Source: Paenibacillus wynnii
GTDB taxonomy: Bacteria; Bacillota; Bacilli; Paenibacillales; Paenibacillaceae
NCBI RefSeq assembly: GCF_000757885.1
Contig: NZ_JQCR01000002.1
Span: forward strand, 1,302,001 to 1,366,000
DNA: 64,000 nt
Direction of reading: 5' to 3'
Shown: piece after piece, positions 8,550 to 16,011 of the stretch
How positions within the stretch are numbered: the first letter of the stretch is position 1
Layout of the letters: every line of letters starts with the position of its first letter
Notes under the pieces: generated by a model
What the model was told of the DNA's origin: nothing
The model's database searches: none
Seen by the model: only the letters and a program-made list of their open reading frames with translations
Translations under genes and position numbers: made by a program

Positions 8550-9326
8550 TTAATCCAGCATCCAGCAGTTCAGACTCAGCGTACCGTATTGATAGGCTTG
8601 AATCATACGCTGAGCCCGCCTTCCTTCATCTGCTGTACCCATGGCGTAAAAGAGCGGAACGAAATGCTCTCTACCGTAAGAGGGAACCGCTTCACGGACA
8701 TGCGGTGCTTTCTTCTCGTACGCAAACAGCGAAGGCAGGTCCCAAGCCTCCAAGGACTTGGCAATCCATTCATCAAAGCTTAGCGCCCAGTCTTCGGGTT
8801 GATCCTTCTCACTCAGCAGCCTTAGATTGTGAATCAATCCTCCGCTTCCAATGAACAATATCCCTTCATCCCGCAACGGTGCTAACATCCGCCCGATCTC
8901 ATACTGCTCACTAGGAGAACGGAGCGAATCCACGGATAATGCAACTACCGGGATATCGGCTTTAGGAAACATTTTCTGCAAAATCACCCATACACCATGA
9001 TCCAAACCCCGCCCAAGAATGGGTTGATGGGCCAAATTATGCTTCTTAAACAGCTCGCAAATTCTGCGGCTAAGAAGAGGATCACCAGGGGCCGGATAAA
9101 CCAGTTCATACATTTCATCAGGGAAGCCGTAGAAATCATGCTGTGTCTCATGCTGTCCATCCACCGTAACCAACTGCTCGGGGCTGTCCCAATGTGCTGA
9201 GAATACTACGATGCCTCGGGGCAATGGAAGATCCTGACCTAACCTTGCAAGGAAACGAGTATAGTCATTATCCTCTAGGGCAAGCAACGGGGATCCATGC
9301 GCGATAAAAAATGCCGGTAATTTCAT
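8550..9326 (-). CDS. DODA-type extradiol ring-cleavage dioxygenase (LigB superfamily)
   Basis: 258 residues, the usual length of bacterial YgiD/4,5-DOPA-dioxygenase-like proteins. Metal ligands are visible in FIAHGSPLLAL (His 10), VFSAHWDSPEQ (His about 46) and the later GRGLDHGVWVILQKMFP and GSGGLIHNLR. The family opens catechol rings with a non-haem metal (Fe or Zn); the natural substrate of the bacterial members is usually unknown. It stands alone, with an esterase gene upstream on the same strand (86 nt away). Substrate is not inferable here. Confidence 0.85.
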   Translation of the reverse strand: MKLPAFFIAHGSPLLALEDNDYTRFLARLGQDLPLPRGIVVFSAHWDSPEQLVTVDGQHETQHDFYGFPDEMYELVYPAPGDPLLSRRICELFKKHNLAHQPILGRGLDHGVWVILQKMFPKADIPVVALSVDSLRSPSEQYEIGRMLAPLRDEGILFIGSGGLIHNLRLLSEKDQPEDWALSFDEWIAKSLEAWDLPSLFAYEKKAPHVREAVPSYGREHFVPLFYAMGTADEGRRAQRMIQAYQYGTLSLNCWMLD

Positions 9327-9412
9327 AGGGTGCCAACCTCCATAACCCAGTTTATGGCCTGCACCTTTATTTTACAGCTTCTGTCCGATGAATGCGAGTG
9401 GAGGACAAGCCG

Positions 9413-10243
9413 TTAGATCATCCAATTTTGCCACTCCTGTTGGATATGCTCCTGTTGGTTCATCCAATCGATCGTCCGCTTGAGAACTTGCTCCTGTGCA
9501 GGGCCTGAAGAGAAGGTATGATCAGCCTGAAATATAATTTCTTTATCGCACCGTCCCTCTGGCCGAGTCCAGAATAACTTCTGGTACAGAAAGGCATAAT
9601 CAACCGGAATAACATCATCAGAAGTACCGTGAATGACAAGTACATCGCCGCCAAATTTTCCGGTTTCTTGAAACGGCTGGAAGGCAGCCAATGAATTAAA
9701 ATAAGCAGGCGTAAAGGTGTAACCTGCATGGTCGGCCGACCCGCTTTTTACGGCTGTATCATAGGCTTCCCGTCCCACAATTTTCACAATATCATTAAAG
9801 GGATAGCCAACGGCTGACCAAAGCACTAGATTCTTAACTCGACGATCCCGAACGGCTGTCAGCAAGGCCACCGCCCCGCCTAAACTATGACCGATAAGTG
9901 TCACACGGGTAGGATCTACATCACCGGCGCTGAGCCCATAATCAAGCACGGCCTTGGTCTGGGCAATCAGGGATTCCATATCCTCACTGCCATAGGTACC
10001 GGTACTCTCCCCGCACCCGATATAATCAAACCGGATAACCAAATATCCTTCCTGTGCCAGTTCACGGGCGGCTTTAACAAAGATACGGTCCACACCGATC
10101 CGGCTGCCGATAAACCCGTGGCAGATGACTGCCAAAGGTACTCGATCCTTGCAGCGCCCAGAAGTACTCTTTTCTTTTGTGGGATAGTGTAGACTTGCCG
10201 TCAGCTCTTGTTGATTATGCCGGATTACAATGGACCGTTCCAT
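9413..10243 (-). CDS. Alpha/beta-hydrolase, esterase type
   Basis: 276 residues. The oxyanion region CHGFIGSRIGVDRIF, nucleophile elbow GHSLGGAVA (Ser about 122), acid in HGTSDDVIPVDYA and catalytic His in FQADHTFSSG make a complete triad. The layout resembles cinnamoyl/feruloyl esterases and acyl-peptidase-like hydrolases. No signal peptide, so cytoplasmic. SD AAGGGAGG precedes the ATG. The actual ester substrate cannot be told from the sequence. Confidence 0.82.
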   Translation of the reverse strand: MERSIVIRHNQQELTASLHYPTKEKSTSGRCKDRVPLAVICHGFIGSRIGVDRIFVKAARELAQEGYLVIRFDYIGCGESTGTYGSEDMESLIAQTKAVLDYGLSAGDVDPTRVTLIGHSLGGAVALLTAVRDRRVKNLVLWSAVGYPFNDIVKIVGREAYDTAVKSGSADHAGYTFTPAYFNSLAAFQPFQETGKFGGDVLVIHGTSDDVIPVDYAFLYQKLFWTRPEGRCDKEIIFQADHTFSSGPAQEQVLKRTIDWMNQQEHIQQEWQNWMI

Positions 10244-10359
10244 GTTTGTTCCTCCCTTGAAACTTCATATATTTTAAATTATAATTATTCCGATTAATTT
10301 AGTATGAATTATATTCTTATAGTATCTTTTTTGAAGTCATGCTGTCAATAAATAAATCG

Positions 10360-10393
10360 AAAAACCCCTTTCGTTCACCAGGAACAAAAGAGG
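10360..10393 (-). terminator. Terminator downstream of the small acidic protein gene
   Basis: Twelve paired bases on the minus strand (arms CCTCTTTTGTTC and GAACGAAAGGGG, two G-U pairs), 5-nt loop, then TTTTTC. Confidence 0.85.
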
Positions 10394-10420
10394 TTAGGAC
10401 CCTCACCCTCTTATAGGGCC

Positions 10421-10630
10421 TTACTCATAGCTTCTATGGAACATATCGTGTGTCTTCTGTCTTCCATCCCAAGACTTAAGCCACTCTTCCGGGCTTCCGG
10501 GAGCACATTCCCATAATTCGGATTCGTTCTTAGCCTCGCCTTCGCCAAACTCCTCCAATGGATCACCGGTAATCATATCAGGAGTGACACCTACGTCCGT
10601 TCCGTTCACCTCAAACTCATCTTGTTCCAT
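10421..10630 (-). CDS. Small acidic protein of unknown function
   Basis: 69 residues, strongly acidic, with no signal peptide or membrane segment; starts MEQDEFEVNGTDVGV and ends HDMFHRSYE. I do not recognise the family. It is likely real: it has an SD (GGAGGTAGGC region) upstream and a strong dedicated terminator downstream, and stands as a single-gene unit. It is divergent from the DUF1129 gene, with about 180 bp between them containing the latter's promoter. Confidence 0.6.
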   Translation of the reverse strand: MEQDEFEVNGTDVGVTPDMITGDPLEEFGEGEAKNESELWECAPGSPEEWLKSWDGRQKTHDMFHRSYE

Positions 10631-10727
10631 AAGTATTCCGCCTACCTCCAGAGTTGTGCCTATATTTTTTCAAACTCCTATCAGTGTTCACTTTTCGACC
10701 AGGATTATGCATTAGTAGAGCTTGTCC

Positions 10728-10756
10728 TTGCACGACCTGTCAGGCCACCGTATACT
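10728..10756 (+). promoter_or_regulatory. SigA-type promoter for the DUF1129 operon
   Basis: TTGCAC, 17 bp, TATACT; the -10 ends 53 bp before the ATG at 10810. Confidence 0.75.
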
Positions 10757-10809
10757 CTTGTGTAAAGACCGTCTGATTCTTATCGACACTGGAGGTTTAC
10801 CCCTACGTT

Positions 10810-11469
10810 ATGAAAGTTAAAGAAATGATTAAGGAAAATAATCGCTTGCGGGAACAAATGACACCATTTAATCGTTCTTATCTTGAAGATATGATTTTGG
10901 TGCTGCGGGCAAGCAGAGTAGACCCCCTGCGAACAGAGGAGCTGCTGCTAGAGGCTGCTCAGCAAATGCTTATAGCACAGAAAAAAGGGAACACTGCTAC
11001 ACAAGTCTTCGGCGACGATCCGGAAGCCTATTTCAAGGAGGTTATAGAAACCACCCCCTCCCGTCCCGCTCGCAGTAAATTGAATTATTACCTGATGATT
11101 CCTTGGACAGCCCTCACCTTGTTATTCGGTGTCATGGCGATCGTCGGCTTAATATCAGAGTGGACCACCGGATCAGCGGGTATGTTCGGTCAGATTAGCC
11201 TATTCACGCTTCTTTCTGTCGGTTTAGGTTCTATCATATTCATTGAAATGATTATGAAATGGATGTCGTCCTTGTCTGATACCGATGCTCCCCGAGTGGG
11301 CAAATTCAATATCAAGGGTTTTGGTGTCTATATAGCTATTGCTGTTGTTGTTATCTATGCAGGTTTATATCTAAGTCAGCTGTTTCCGCCTTTTGCCCTT
11401 TCCCCCTGGGTCAGCCTGATTCTATCCATCGCCGGATTACTCGGACTAAAATTCATATTTCTTAAGTAA
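10810..11469 (+). CDS. DUF1129-family membrane protein
   Basis: 219 residues. Residues 1-90 are a soluble helical domain (FNRSYLEDMILVLRASRVDPLRTEELLLEAAQQML, shown by its edges FNRSYLEDM and LLLEAAQQML; GDDPEAYFKEV), the HAAS-like domain seen in DUF1129 proteins. Residues 98-219 hold four hydrophobic segments. Function is unknown for the family. It has its own promoter and is followed after 46 nt by the secreted-protein gene, so the two are probably one operon. Confidence 0.75.
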   Translation: MKVKEMIKENNRLREQMTPFNRSYLEDMILVLRASRVDPLRTEELLLEAAQQMLIAQKKGNTATQVFGDDPEAYFKEVIETTPSRPARSKLNYYLMIPWTALTLLFGVMAIVGLISEWTTGSAGMFGQISLFTLLSVGLGSIIFIEMIMKWMSSLSDTDAPRVGKFNIKGFGVYIAIAVVVIYAGLYLSQLFPPFALSPWVSLILSIAGLLGLKFIFLK

Positions 11470-11515
11470 TAATATCCGCATTCCATTCCGGGTAATAGGG
11501 AGGAATCCATTAATA

Positions 11516-12457
11516 ATGAATAAGAAATTTTCGATTCTAACAGCGGCTGTTGCAGTAGCTATAGGGCTTAATGCAGGGGCATCCAATCAAGCGTTTGCAG
11601 CCGCACCCTCAACAGAGGGTACCAAGCCGTCTACAATAACTACTAGAAGTAGTCATGCTGAAGCGGTCTACAGAGCTTCCCTGCCTCTCCTGAACTCTGC
11701 AGATCAACTGCCTAAGGCCATCTCCTATCTAAACCATAATATGTATGCTGTGGGCTCCTATCGAGCGACAATTATGACCTTGAAGCTGGAGAATACCCAT
11801 AAAGCAGTGCTTAGCTCATGGAAAAGCAAATTTTCCAGCAGTGATGTCCAGCGGAAGCTGAGTGCAGTTTATAAACCAGGTCTCAGTATGACCCTGCTGG
11901 CTAAAGAGACACAGGACGGCCAGTTACGTATCCTTTTAGAGACAGCCGGAGAAAGCGGATATAAGCTAGAAAGAATGGAAGGATCTTTTTTTCCAGTCAT
12001 TGATTACGGAGCCTACCGCAAATATAAGCTGTACGTCACCGATGACATTCGTGATTATATCTCGATTATGGCGGTCGAATCAGAACTTCCCTCAGCGAAG
12101 GACAACGGTCTGATTATCGCTTGGACCGAGGTGGCCTCCCGTGCGTTGTCCCAAGAGAGCTTTATTAAGGCCTATCCGCGATCCAACCGGGTTACGGCAG
12201 TGAAGTTGTTATACCAAATGTATTTGGTATATACCTTCTATGGACTGAACAATACGCCGCTCTTTCATTACGATAACTTAGAGATGGACCTGGAGGCGCA
12301 GAAAGCTTATTCCGTACTTCTGAGTAAGCGTGAAGACCAGACTCCCTTTTTGGATAAGCTCGAGGGGTTCATGCTGCTCCTGAAGGAAAACGGCTATACG
12401 CTGGATAATGCTATTGAGCAGTATCTGGGCAAGGAAGTTCCAGTAGAAAAAGAATAA
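11516..12457 (+). CDS. Secreted protein of unknown function
   Basis: 313 residues. The first 29 form a signal peptide (MNKKFSILTAAVAVAIGLNA, then NQAFAAAP with an AxA cleavage site). The mature part is mixed helix and strand without a motif I can name and without cell-wall anchors. SD AGGGAGGA sits 11 nt before the ATG. It is transcribed with the DUF1129 gene. The hairpin repeat units from 12490 onwards begin right after the stop codon, and unit 1 (12488-12514) could end transcription. Confidence 0.65.
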   Translation: MNKKFSILTAAVAVAIGLNAGASNQAFAAAPSTEGTKPSTITTRSSHAEAVYRASLPLLNSADQLPKAISYLNHNMYAVGSYRATIMTLKLENTHKAVLSSWKSKFSSSDVQRKLSAVYKPGLSMTLLAKETQDGQLRILLETAGESGYKLERMEGSFFPVIDYGAYRKYKLYVTDDIRDYISIMAVESELPSAKDNGLIIAWTEVASRALSQESFIKAYPRSNRVTAVKLLYQMYLVYTFYGLNNTPLFHYDNLEMDLEAQKAYSVLLSKREDQTPFLDKLEGFMLLLKENGYTLDNAIEQYLGKEVPVEKE

Positions 12458-12489
12458 ACACAGCTCCGCATATCTATGCCTATAACTAA

Positions 12490-12676
12490 ATAGCTGCATA
12501 GAATGCAGCTATTTAAACAAAATTTCACCTCATAGAGGGTTTAGTTGTAGATTATGCAACTAAATCCCGTCAGTACAGGATATCTGGCCCTACCCAGCCA
12601 ATATAGCTGTACAAACTGCAACTATTTGCCGTTACAGGAGTAAAAACCTAATTTTAGTTGCACAAACTGCAATTAA
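12490..12676. repeat. Four-palindrome phased repeat, copy 1 (type alpha)
   Basis: Four 23-bp imperfect palindromes (10-nt arm, 3-nt centre, 10-nt arm) at 12490-12512, 12541-12563, 12603-12625 and 12654-12676. Their centres (12501, 12552, 12614, 12665) are 51, 62 and 51 bp apart. Arm type is TTAGTTGTAC/GTGCAATTAA. The 28, 39 and 28 bp between units are not shared with other copies. It fills the gap between the secreted-protein gene and the IS-split terminator. Confidence 0.85.
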
Positions 12677-12762
12677 CTCTTCTGGAAAAGGTGAGCCCCC
12701 TCCTATAACATAGAAAAGCCCGTCCCATTTCCCGGGGCCACTGAAAAAGTGATTTTAAAAAA

Positions 12763-12804
12763 GGTGCAGTTACTCCTTACAAAAAGGAGGAACTGCACCT
12801 TTTT
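12763..12804 (+). terminator. Guard terminator at the left end of the IS
   Basis: Arms GGTGCAGTT/AACTGCACC outside and CTCCTT/AAGGAG inside, loop ACAAA, then TTTTT. It faces transcription entering from the left, ahead of the transposase, and is a common way for IS elements to block readthrough expression of the transposase. Confidence 0.8.
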
Positions 12805-12845
12805 CCTGTATACTTAAGTATCATGGGGGAAATAGGTGAGCCGGA

Positions 12846-14297
12846 ATGATTCAGAAACAACAGACCTTGGTGTTGAGTCCATACATCGAACTCTACAATA
12901 TGGTAGTGCCGAAGGATAACTTGCTTCGGCAAATCAACGAACTTGTAGATTTTTCATTTATCTACGAAGAACTTCAAGTGAACTATTGCCTCGATAACGG
13001 GCGTAATGCCATCGACCCGATTCGGATGTTTAAATACTTGCTCCTTAAAGCAATATTTGAATTGTCTGACGTGGACATCGTGGAACGGTCCCGGTATGAC
13101 CTGTCCTTTAAGTATTTTCTGGGGATGGCGCCAGAGGACCCGGTTATGGATCCCAGCTCCTTAACCAAGTTCCGCAAGCTACGCCTGAAAAACATGAATA
13201 TGCTGGACTTACTCATTGGGAAAACCGTGACACTCGCCATTGAGATAGGAATCCTGAAGAGCACTGCAATTATTGTGGACGCAACCCATACCAAAGCGCG
13301 CTACAACCAGAAGTCTCCGCAAGAGATCCTTCAGGACCGGGCCCGGAAAGTACGCAAAGCTCTCTATGCGATGGACGAATCCGTCAAGACTAAGCTGCCG
13401 ACGAAGAATACCAGCACAGTGTTGGAAGACGAGATCTCCTACTGCAACAAACTCATACATACCGTCGAAAACGAATTGGGCCTACCATTGGTACCGAAAC
13501 TGCAAGAACCGCTAAACCTGCTAAAGGAAACCGTGGAGGATGATGTGGAGCAGCTTCGAATCGCAGAAGACGCGGATGCGCGGGTCGGGCACAAAAGTGC
13601 GGACTCGTCCTTTTTCGGATACAAAACTCACTTGGCTATGACAGAGGAACGCATTATTACAGCGGCCATTGTTACAACGGGCGAAAAGAATGACGGTAAA
13701 CAACTGCAAGATCTGATTGAAAAAAGTAAAGCCACGGGGATGGACGTCCGAACGGTAATTGGAGATACGGCTTATTCGGAGAAGGACAATCTCATCTATA
13801 CAAAGACGAACGACATGGAACTGGTGGCCAAATTAAACCCGATGATTACGCAAGGGAACCGCAAGAAAGAAGATGAGTTTGAGTTCAACAAAGACGCTGA
13901 CCTGTATGTCTGCAAGGCCGGCCACATGGCGATCCGCAAAGCACGGCAAGGAAAGAAGGGTGTCGGTAAAAACCAGGTGGTCACGTATTATTTTGACGTA
14001 GAGAAGTGCAAGCGATGTCCATTCAAAGAAGGGTGCTACAAGGAAGGATCCAAGACGAAAACCTATTCCGTGAGCATAAAGTCCGACGAGCATTCGGAGC
14101 AAATGGCTTTCCAAGAGAGCGACTATTTCAAAGACAAGTCAAAAGAACGGTACAAGATTGAAGCCAAGAATAGCGAACTGAAACACAGACACGGGTACGA
14201 TGTAGCCATATCCTCGGGTCTCTTAGGCATGGAGCTACAAGGAGCAATGGCGATATTCGCAGTTAATCTGAAGAGGATTTTGAAGCTACACGACTAA
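12846..14297 (+). CDS. IS1182-family transposase
   Basis: 483 residues, full length. The N-terminal DUF772-like domain (LRQINELVDFSFIYEEL, IDPIRMFKYLLLKAIFELSD with edges IDPIRM and FELSD, DPSSLTKFRKLRL) leads to the DDE core: first Asp in AIIVDATHTKARY, second in TVIGDTAYSEKDN and Glu in KIEAKNSELKHRHGYD. A Cys cluster CKRCPFKEGC lies between. No frameshift or internal stop, so the element may be active. SD AGGTGAG lies 5 nt before the ATG. Confidence 0.93.
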   Translation: MIQKQQTLVLSPYIELYNMVVPKDNLLRQINELVDFSFIYEELQVNYCLDNGRNAIDPIRMFKYLLLKAIFELSDVDIVERSRYDLSFKYFLGMAPEDPVMDPSSLTKFRKLRLKNMNMLDLLIGKTVTLAIEIGILKSTAIIVDATHTKARYNQKSPQEILQDRARKVRKALYAMDESVKTKLPTKNTSTVLEDEISYCNKLIHTVENELGLPLVPKLQEPLNLLKETVEDDVEQLRIAEDADARVGHKSADSSFFGYKTHLAMTEERIITAAIVTTGEKNDGKQLQDLIEKSKATGMDVRTVIGDTAYSEKDNLIYTKTNDMELVAKLNPMITQGNRKKEDEFEFNKDADLYVCKAGHMAIRKARQGKKGVGKNQVVTYYFDVEKCKRCPFKEGCYKEGSKTKTYSVSIKSDEHSEQMAFQESDYFKDKSKERYKIEAKNSELKHRHGYDVAISSGLLGMELQGAMAIFAVNLKRILKLHD

Positions 14298-14328
14298 TAA
14301 GGATTATGGTTGTGCAGCCAAATACAGC

Positions 14329-14369
14329 AAAAAGAAGACATCTTCCCTGAGGGGGTGATGCTTCTTTTT
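14329..14369 (+). terminator. Terminator of the transposase gene
   Basis: Arms AAAAAGAAGaCATC and GATGCTTCTTTTT, 14-nt loop, T run within the 3' arm; 30 nt after the transposase stop. Confidence 0.75.
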
Positions 14370-14443
14370 GAATGTGACGAAGCACTTAATCCAAAATGGT
14401 TAGTTCTTCAGTGGCCTCCCATTTCCCGGGACGGGCTTTTGAA

Positions 14444-15706
14444 TTAGATAAGCATATTGAACAAGTTCAAATCCTTGTTTATCTCTAGGTAGCTTACACC
14501 TTTTTGCTCCATTCGTTCGATAAGCGGTGCATAGGCTTCTTTGGAAAGAAGTTCAATACCGACTAGGGCAGGACCGTTCTCCTTGTCATTTTTCTTCGTG
14601 TACTCGAAACGGGTGATATCGTCATCAGGACCGAGTACCTCCGAGAGGAATTCACGTAAAGCGCCCGCCCGCTGTGGGAAGTTAACCATGAAGTAATGCT
14701 TCAGACCTTCATAGATCAATGAGCGCTCCTTAATCTCCTGCATCCGGTCAATATCATTGTTGCCGCCGCTAACAATACAAACTACCGTTTTACCGACAAT
14801 TTGCTCACGGTACATATCCAGTGCTGCGATTGGCAAAGCACCCGCTGGCTCCACTACAATTGCATTCTCGTTATACAGCTCCAGAATGGTTGTGCAGGCT
14901 TTACCCTCCGGTACTTTCACAACGTCATCCAGATGCCTTGAGCAAATATCGAAGGTTAGTCCACCGACACGCTTTACAGCAGCTCCATCCACAAACTTAT
15001 TAATTTCCTTCAGCGTAACTACTTCTCCACGGAGTAGCGCCTCACTCATGGAAGCTGCCCCTAAGGGCTCTACACCAATGACCTTGGTAGAAGGACTAAC
15101 CGTCTTCATATAAGTAGCTATGCCTGCAGCCAGACCGCCGCCACCGATGGTTACAAATACAAAGTCAGCTGGCTGGTCAAGACTTTCCATAACCTCCATG
15201 GCAATAGTACCATTACCGGCGATGATCTTAGGTTCATCAAACGGATGAATCAGCGTCATTCCATGATCTATACAAGCTTGCAGCGCTTCCTCGTAGGCAT
15301 CATCGAAGGTATCCCCTTTGAGAATAACTTCAACATTCTTCCCGCCGAATCGCCGTACCTGCTTAACCTTTTGATTAGGGGTTGTACTGGGCATATAGAC
15401 TTTACCGTTGATACCGAGTGCCTTGCATGAATAAGCCACACCCTGTGCATGATTACCCGCACTGGCGCAGACAATCCCTTTCTCCCGGTCCTCAGCGGAC
15501 AAACTGCGAATCATATGATAAGCACCGCGTATTTTGAACGAACGCACGATCTGCAGATCTTCCCGCTTCAAATATACATTGCAATTGTACTTGGCCGACA
15601 GCACCGCGTCACGCTGAAGTGGAGTCCGTACAATAACTTCCCGCAGCATATGATGAGCTCGTACAATATCTTCCATTCCTACGATCCGGTCTTCGCCTTC
15701 TCTCAT
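14444..15706 (-). CDS. ilvA: Threonine dehydratase, biosynthetic
   Basis: 420 residues from the chosen start, close to the 422 of B. subtilis IlvA. It deaminates threonine to 2-oxobutyrate, the first step to isoleucine. PLP-binding Lys is in VRSFKIRGA, phosphate loop is IGGGGLAAG, the substrate loop is CASAGNHAQG. The C-terminal ACT-like domain (residues about 335-420, HYFMVNFPQRAGALREFL) should bind isoleucine for feedback. The longer ORF starts at 15784, but its first 26 codons carry promoter-like bases and the ATG at 15706 has an AGG-type SD. Its natural terminator is now interrupted by the IS. Confidence 0.93.
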   Translation of the reverse strand: MREGEDRIVGMEDIVRAHHMLREVIVRTPLQRDAVLSAKYNCNVYLKREDLQIVRSFKIRGAYHMIRSLSAEDREKGIVCASAGNHAQGVAYSCKALGINGKVYMPSTTPNQKVKQVRRFGGKNVEVILKGDTFDDAYEEALQACIDHGMTLIHPFDEPKIIAGNGTIAMEVMESLDQPADFVFVTIGGGGLAAGIATYMKTVSPSTKVIGVEPLGAASMSEALLRGEVVTLKEINKFVDGAAVKRVGGLTFDICSRHLDDVVKVPEGKACTTILELYNENAIVVEPAGALPIAALDMYREQIVGKTVVCIVSGGNNDIDRMQEIKERSLIYEGLKHYFMVNFPQRAGALREFLSEVLGPDDDITRFEYTKKNDKENGPALVGIELLSKEAYAPLIERMEQKGVSYLEINKDLNLFNMLI

Positions 15707-15792
15707 GAAATCCTCGCCTCTACTTGTGTTTATTTTGCTTATTGTAACATACTCTTCCGCGGTTGTTTTTTCAAGCATTGTCATGCTTCTGA

Positions 15793-15917
15793 CAAGAAGA
15801 AACGGCTTTGTCGTCCTTAATGGGAGCCTATGCTTTCGAAGCAGCGATACTCCGTATCGCTTTCAGGTTTCCGTTTCTCGTAGAAATATAAGCAAAGTAT
15901 ATTGAAAACTTATACTT
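15793..15917. repeat. Structured intergenic repeat, copy A (125 nt)
   Basis: Shares long blocks with 21857-21942: CAAGAAGAAACGGCTTTG, CGTCCTTAATGGGA, CCGTTTCTCGTAGAAATATA and GCAAAGTATA with TGAAAACTTATACTT. Outer stem AGAAACGG/CCGTTTCT. This copy carries about 40 extra nt with their own hairpin AGCGATAC/GTATCGCT. Lies in the ilvA leader region, about 87 nt upstream of the ATG. Confidence 0.85.
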
Positions 15918-15933
15918 CCTTTATATCTCAACG

Positions 15934-15970
15934 AAAAACCGGTCTAGGCAGCTTACCACCATGACCGGCT
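15934..15970 (-). terminator. Terminator of the chemoreceptor gene
   Basis: Minus-strand arms GCCGGTC and GACCGGT, 18-nt loop, followed by TTTTCG; 42 nt after the stop codon. Confidence 0.7.
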
Positions 15971-16011
15971 TCACAAATCAAGATCGATTCTTCTTGGTTA
16001 TCCATGCACCT

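Larger units (their letters stand above)
12736..14416 (+). mobile_element. IS1182-family insertion sequence, 1681 bp, apparently intact
   Basis: Ends are defined by the flanking 13-bp direct repeat. Terminal inverted repeats begin GGCCACTGAAaAAgT on the left and GGCCACTGAAgAAcT on the right (13 of 15 identical). It carries one uninterrupted transposase gene, a terminator just inside the left end (12763-12804) and one just behind the transposase (14329-14369). Family assignment rests on the transposase. Confidence 0.85.
12714..14440. terminator. Bidirectional ilvA terminator, split by the insertion sequence
   Basis: Bases 12714-12735 plus 14430-14440 rejoin into a 33-nt hairpin with 13-bp perfect arms (AAAAGCCCGTCCC and GGGACGGGCTTTT) and a 7-nt loop, with A and T tracts on the two sides. 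The 13-bp sequence TCCCATTTCCCGG occurs at 12723-12735 and again at 14417-14429, which is the target duplication. Before insertion it would have terminated ilvA and the converging secreted-protein gene. Confidence 0.85.

Noticed and set aside
12714..14440. AAAAGCCCGTCCC taken at first as the IS terminal inverted repeat
   Set aside because: These arms form the original terminator hairpin. The 13-bp direct repeat places the real IS ends at 12736 and 14416, starting GGCCACTGAA.
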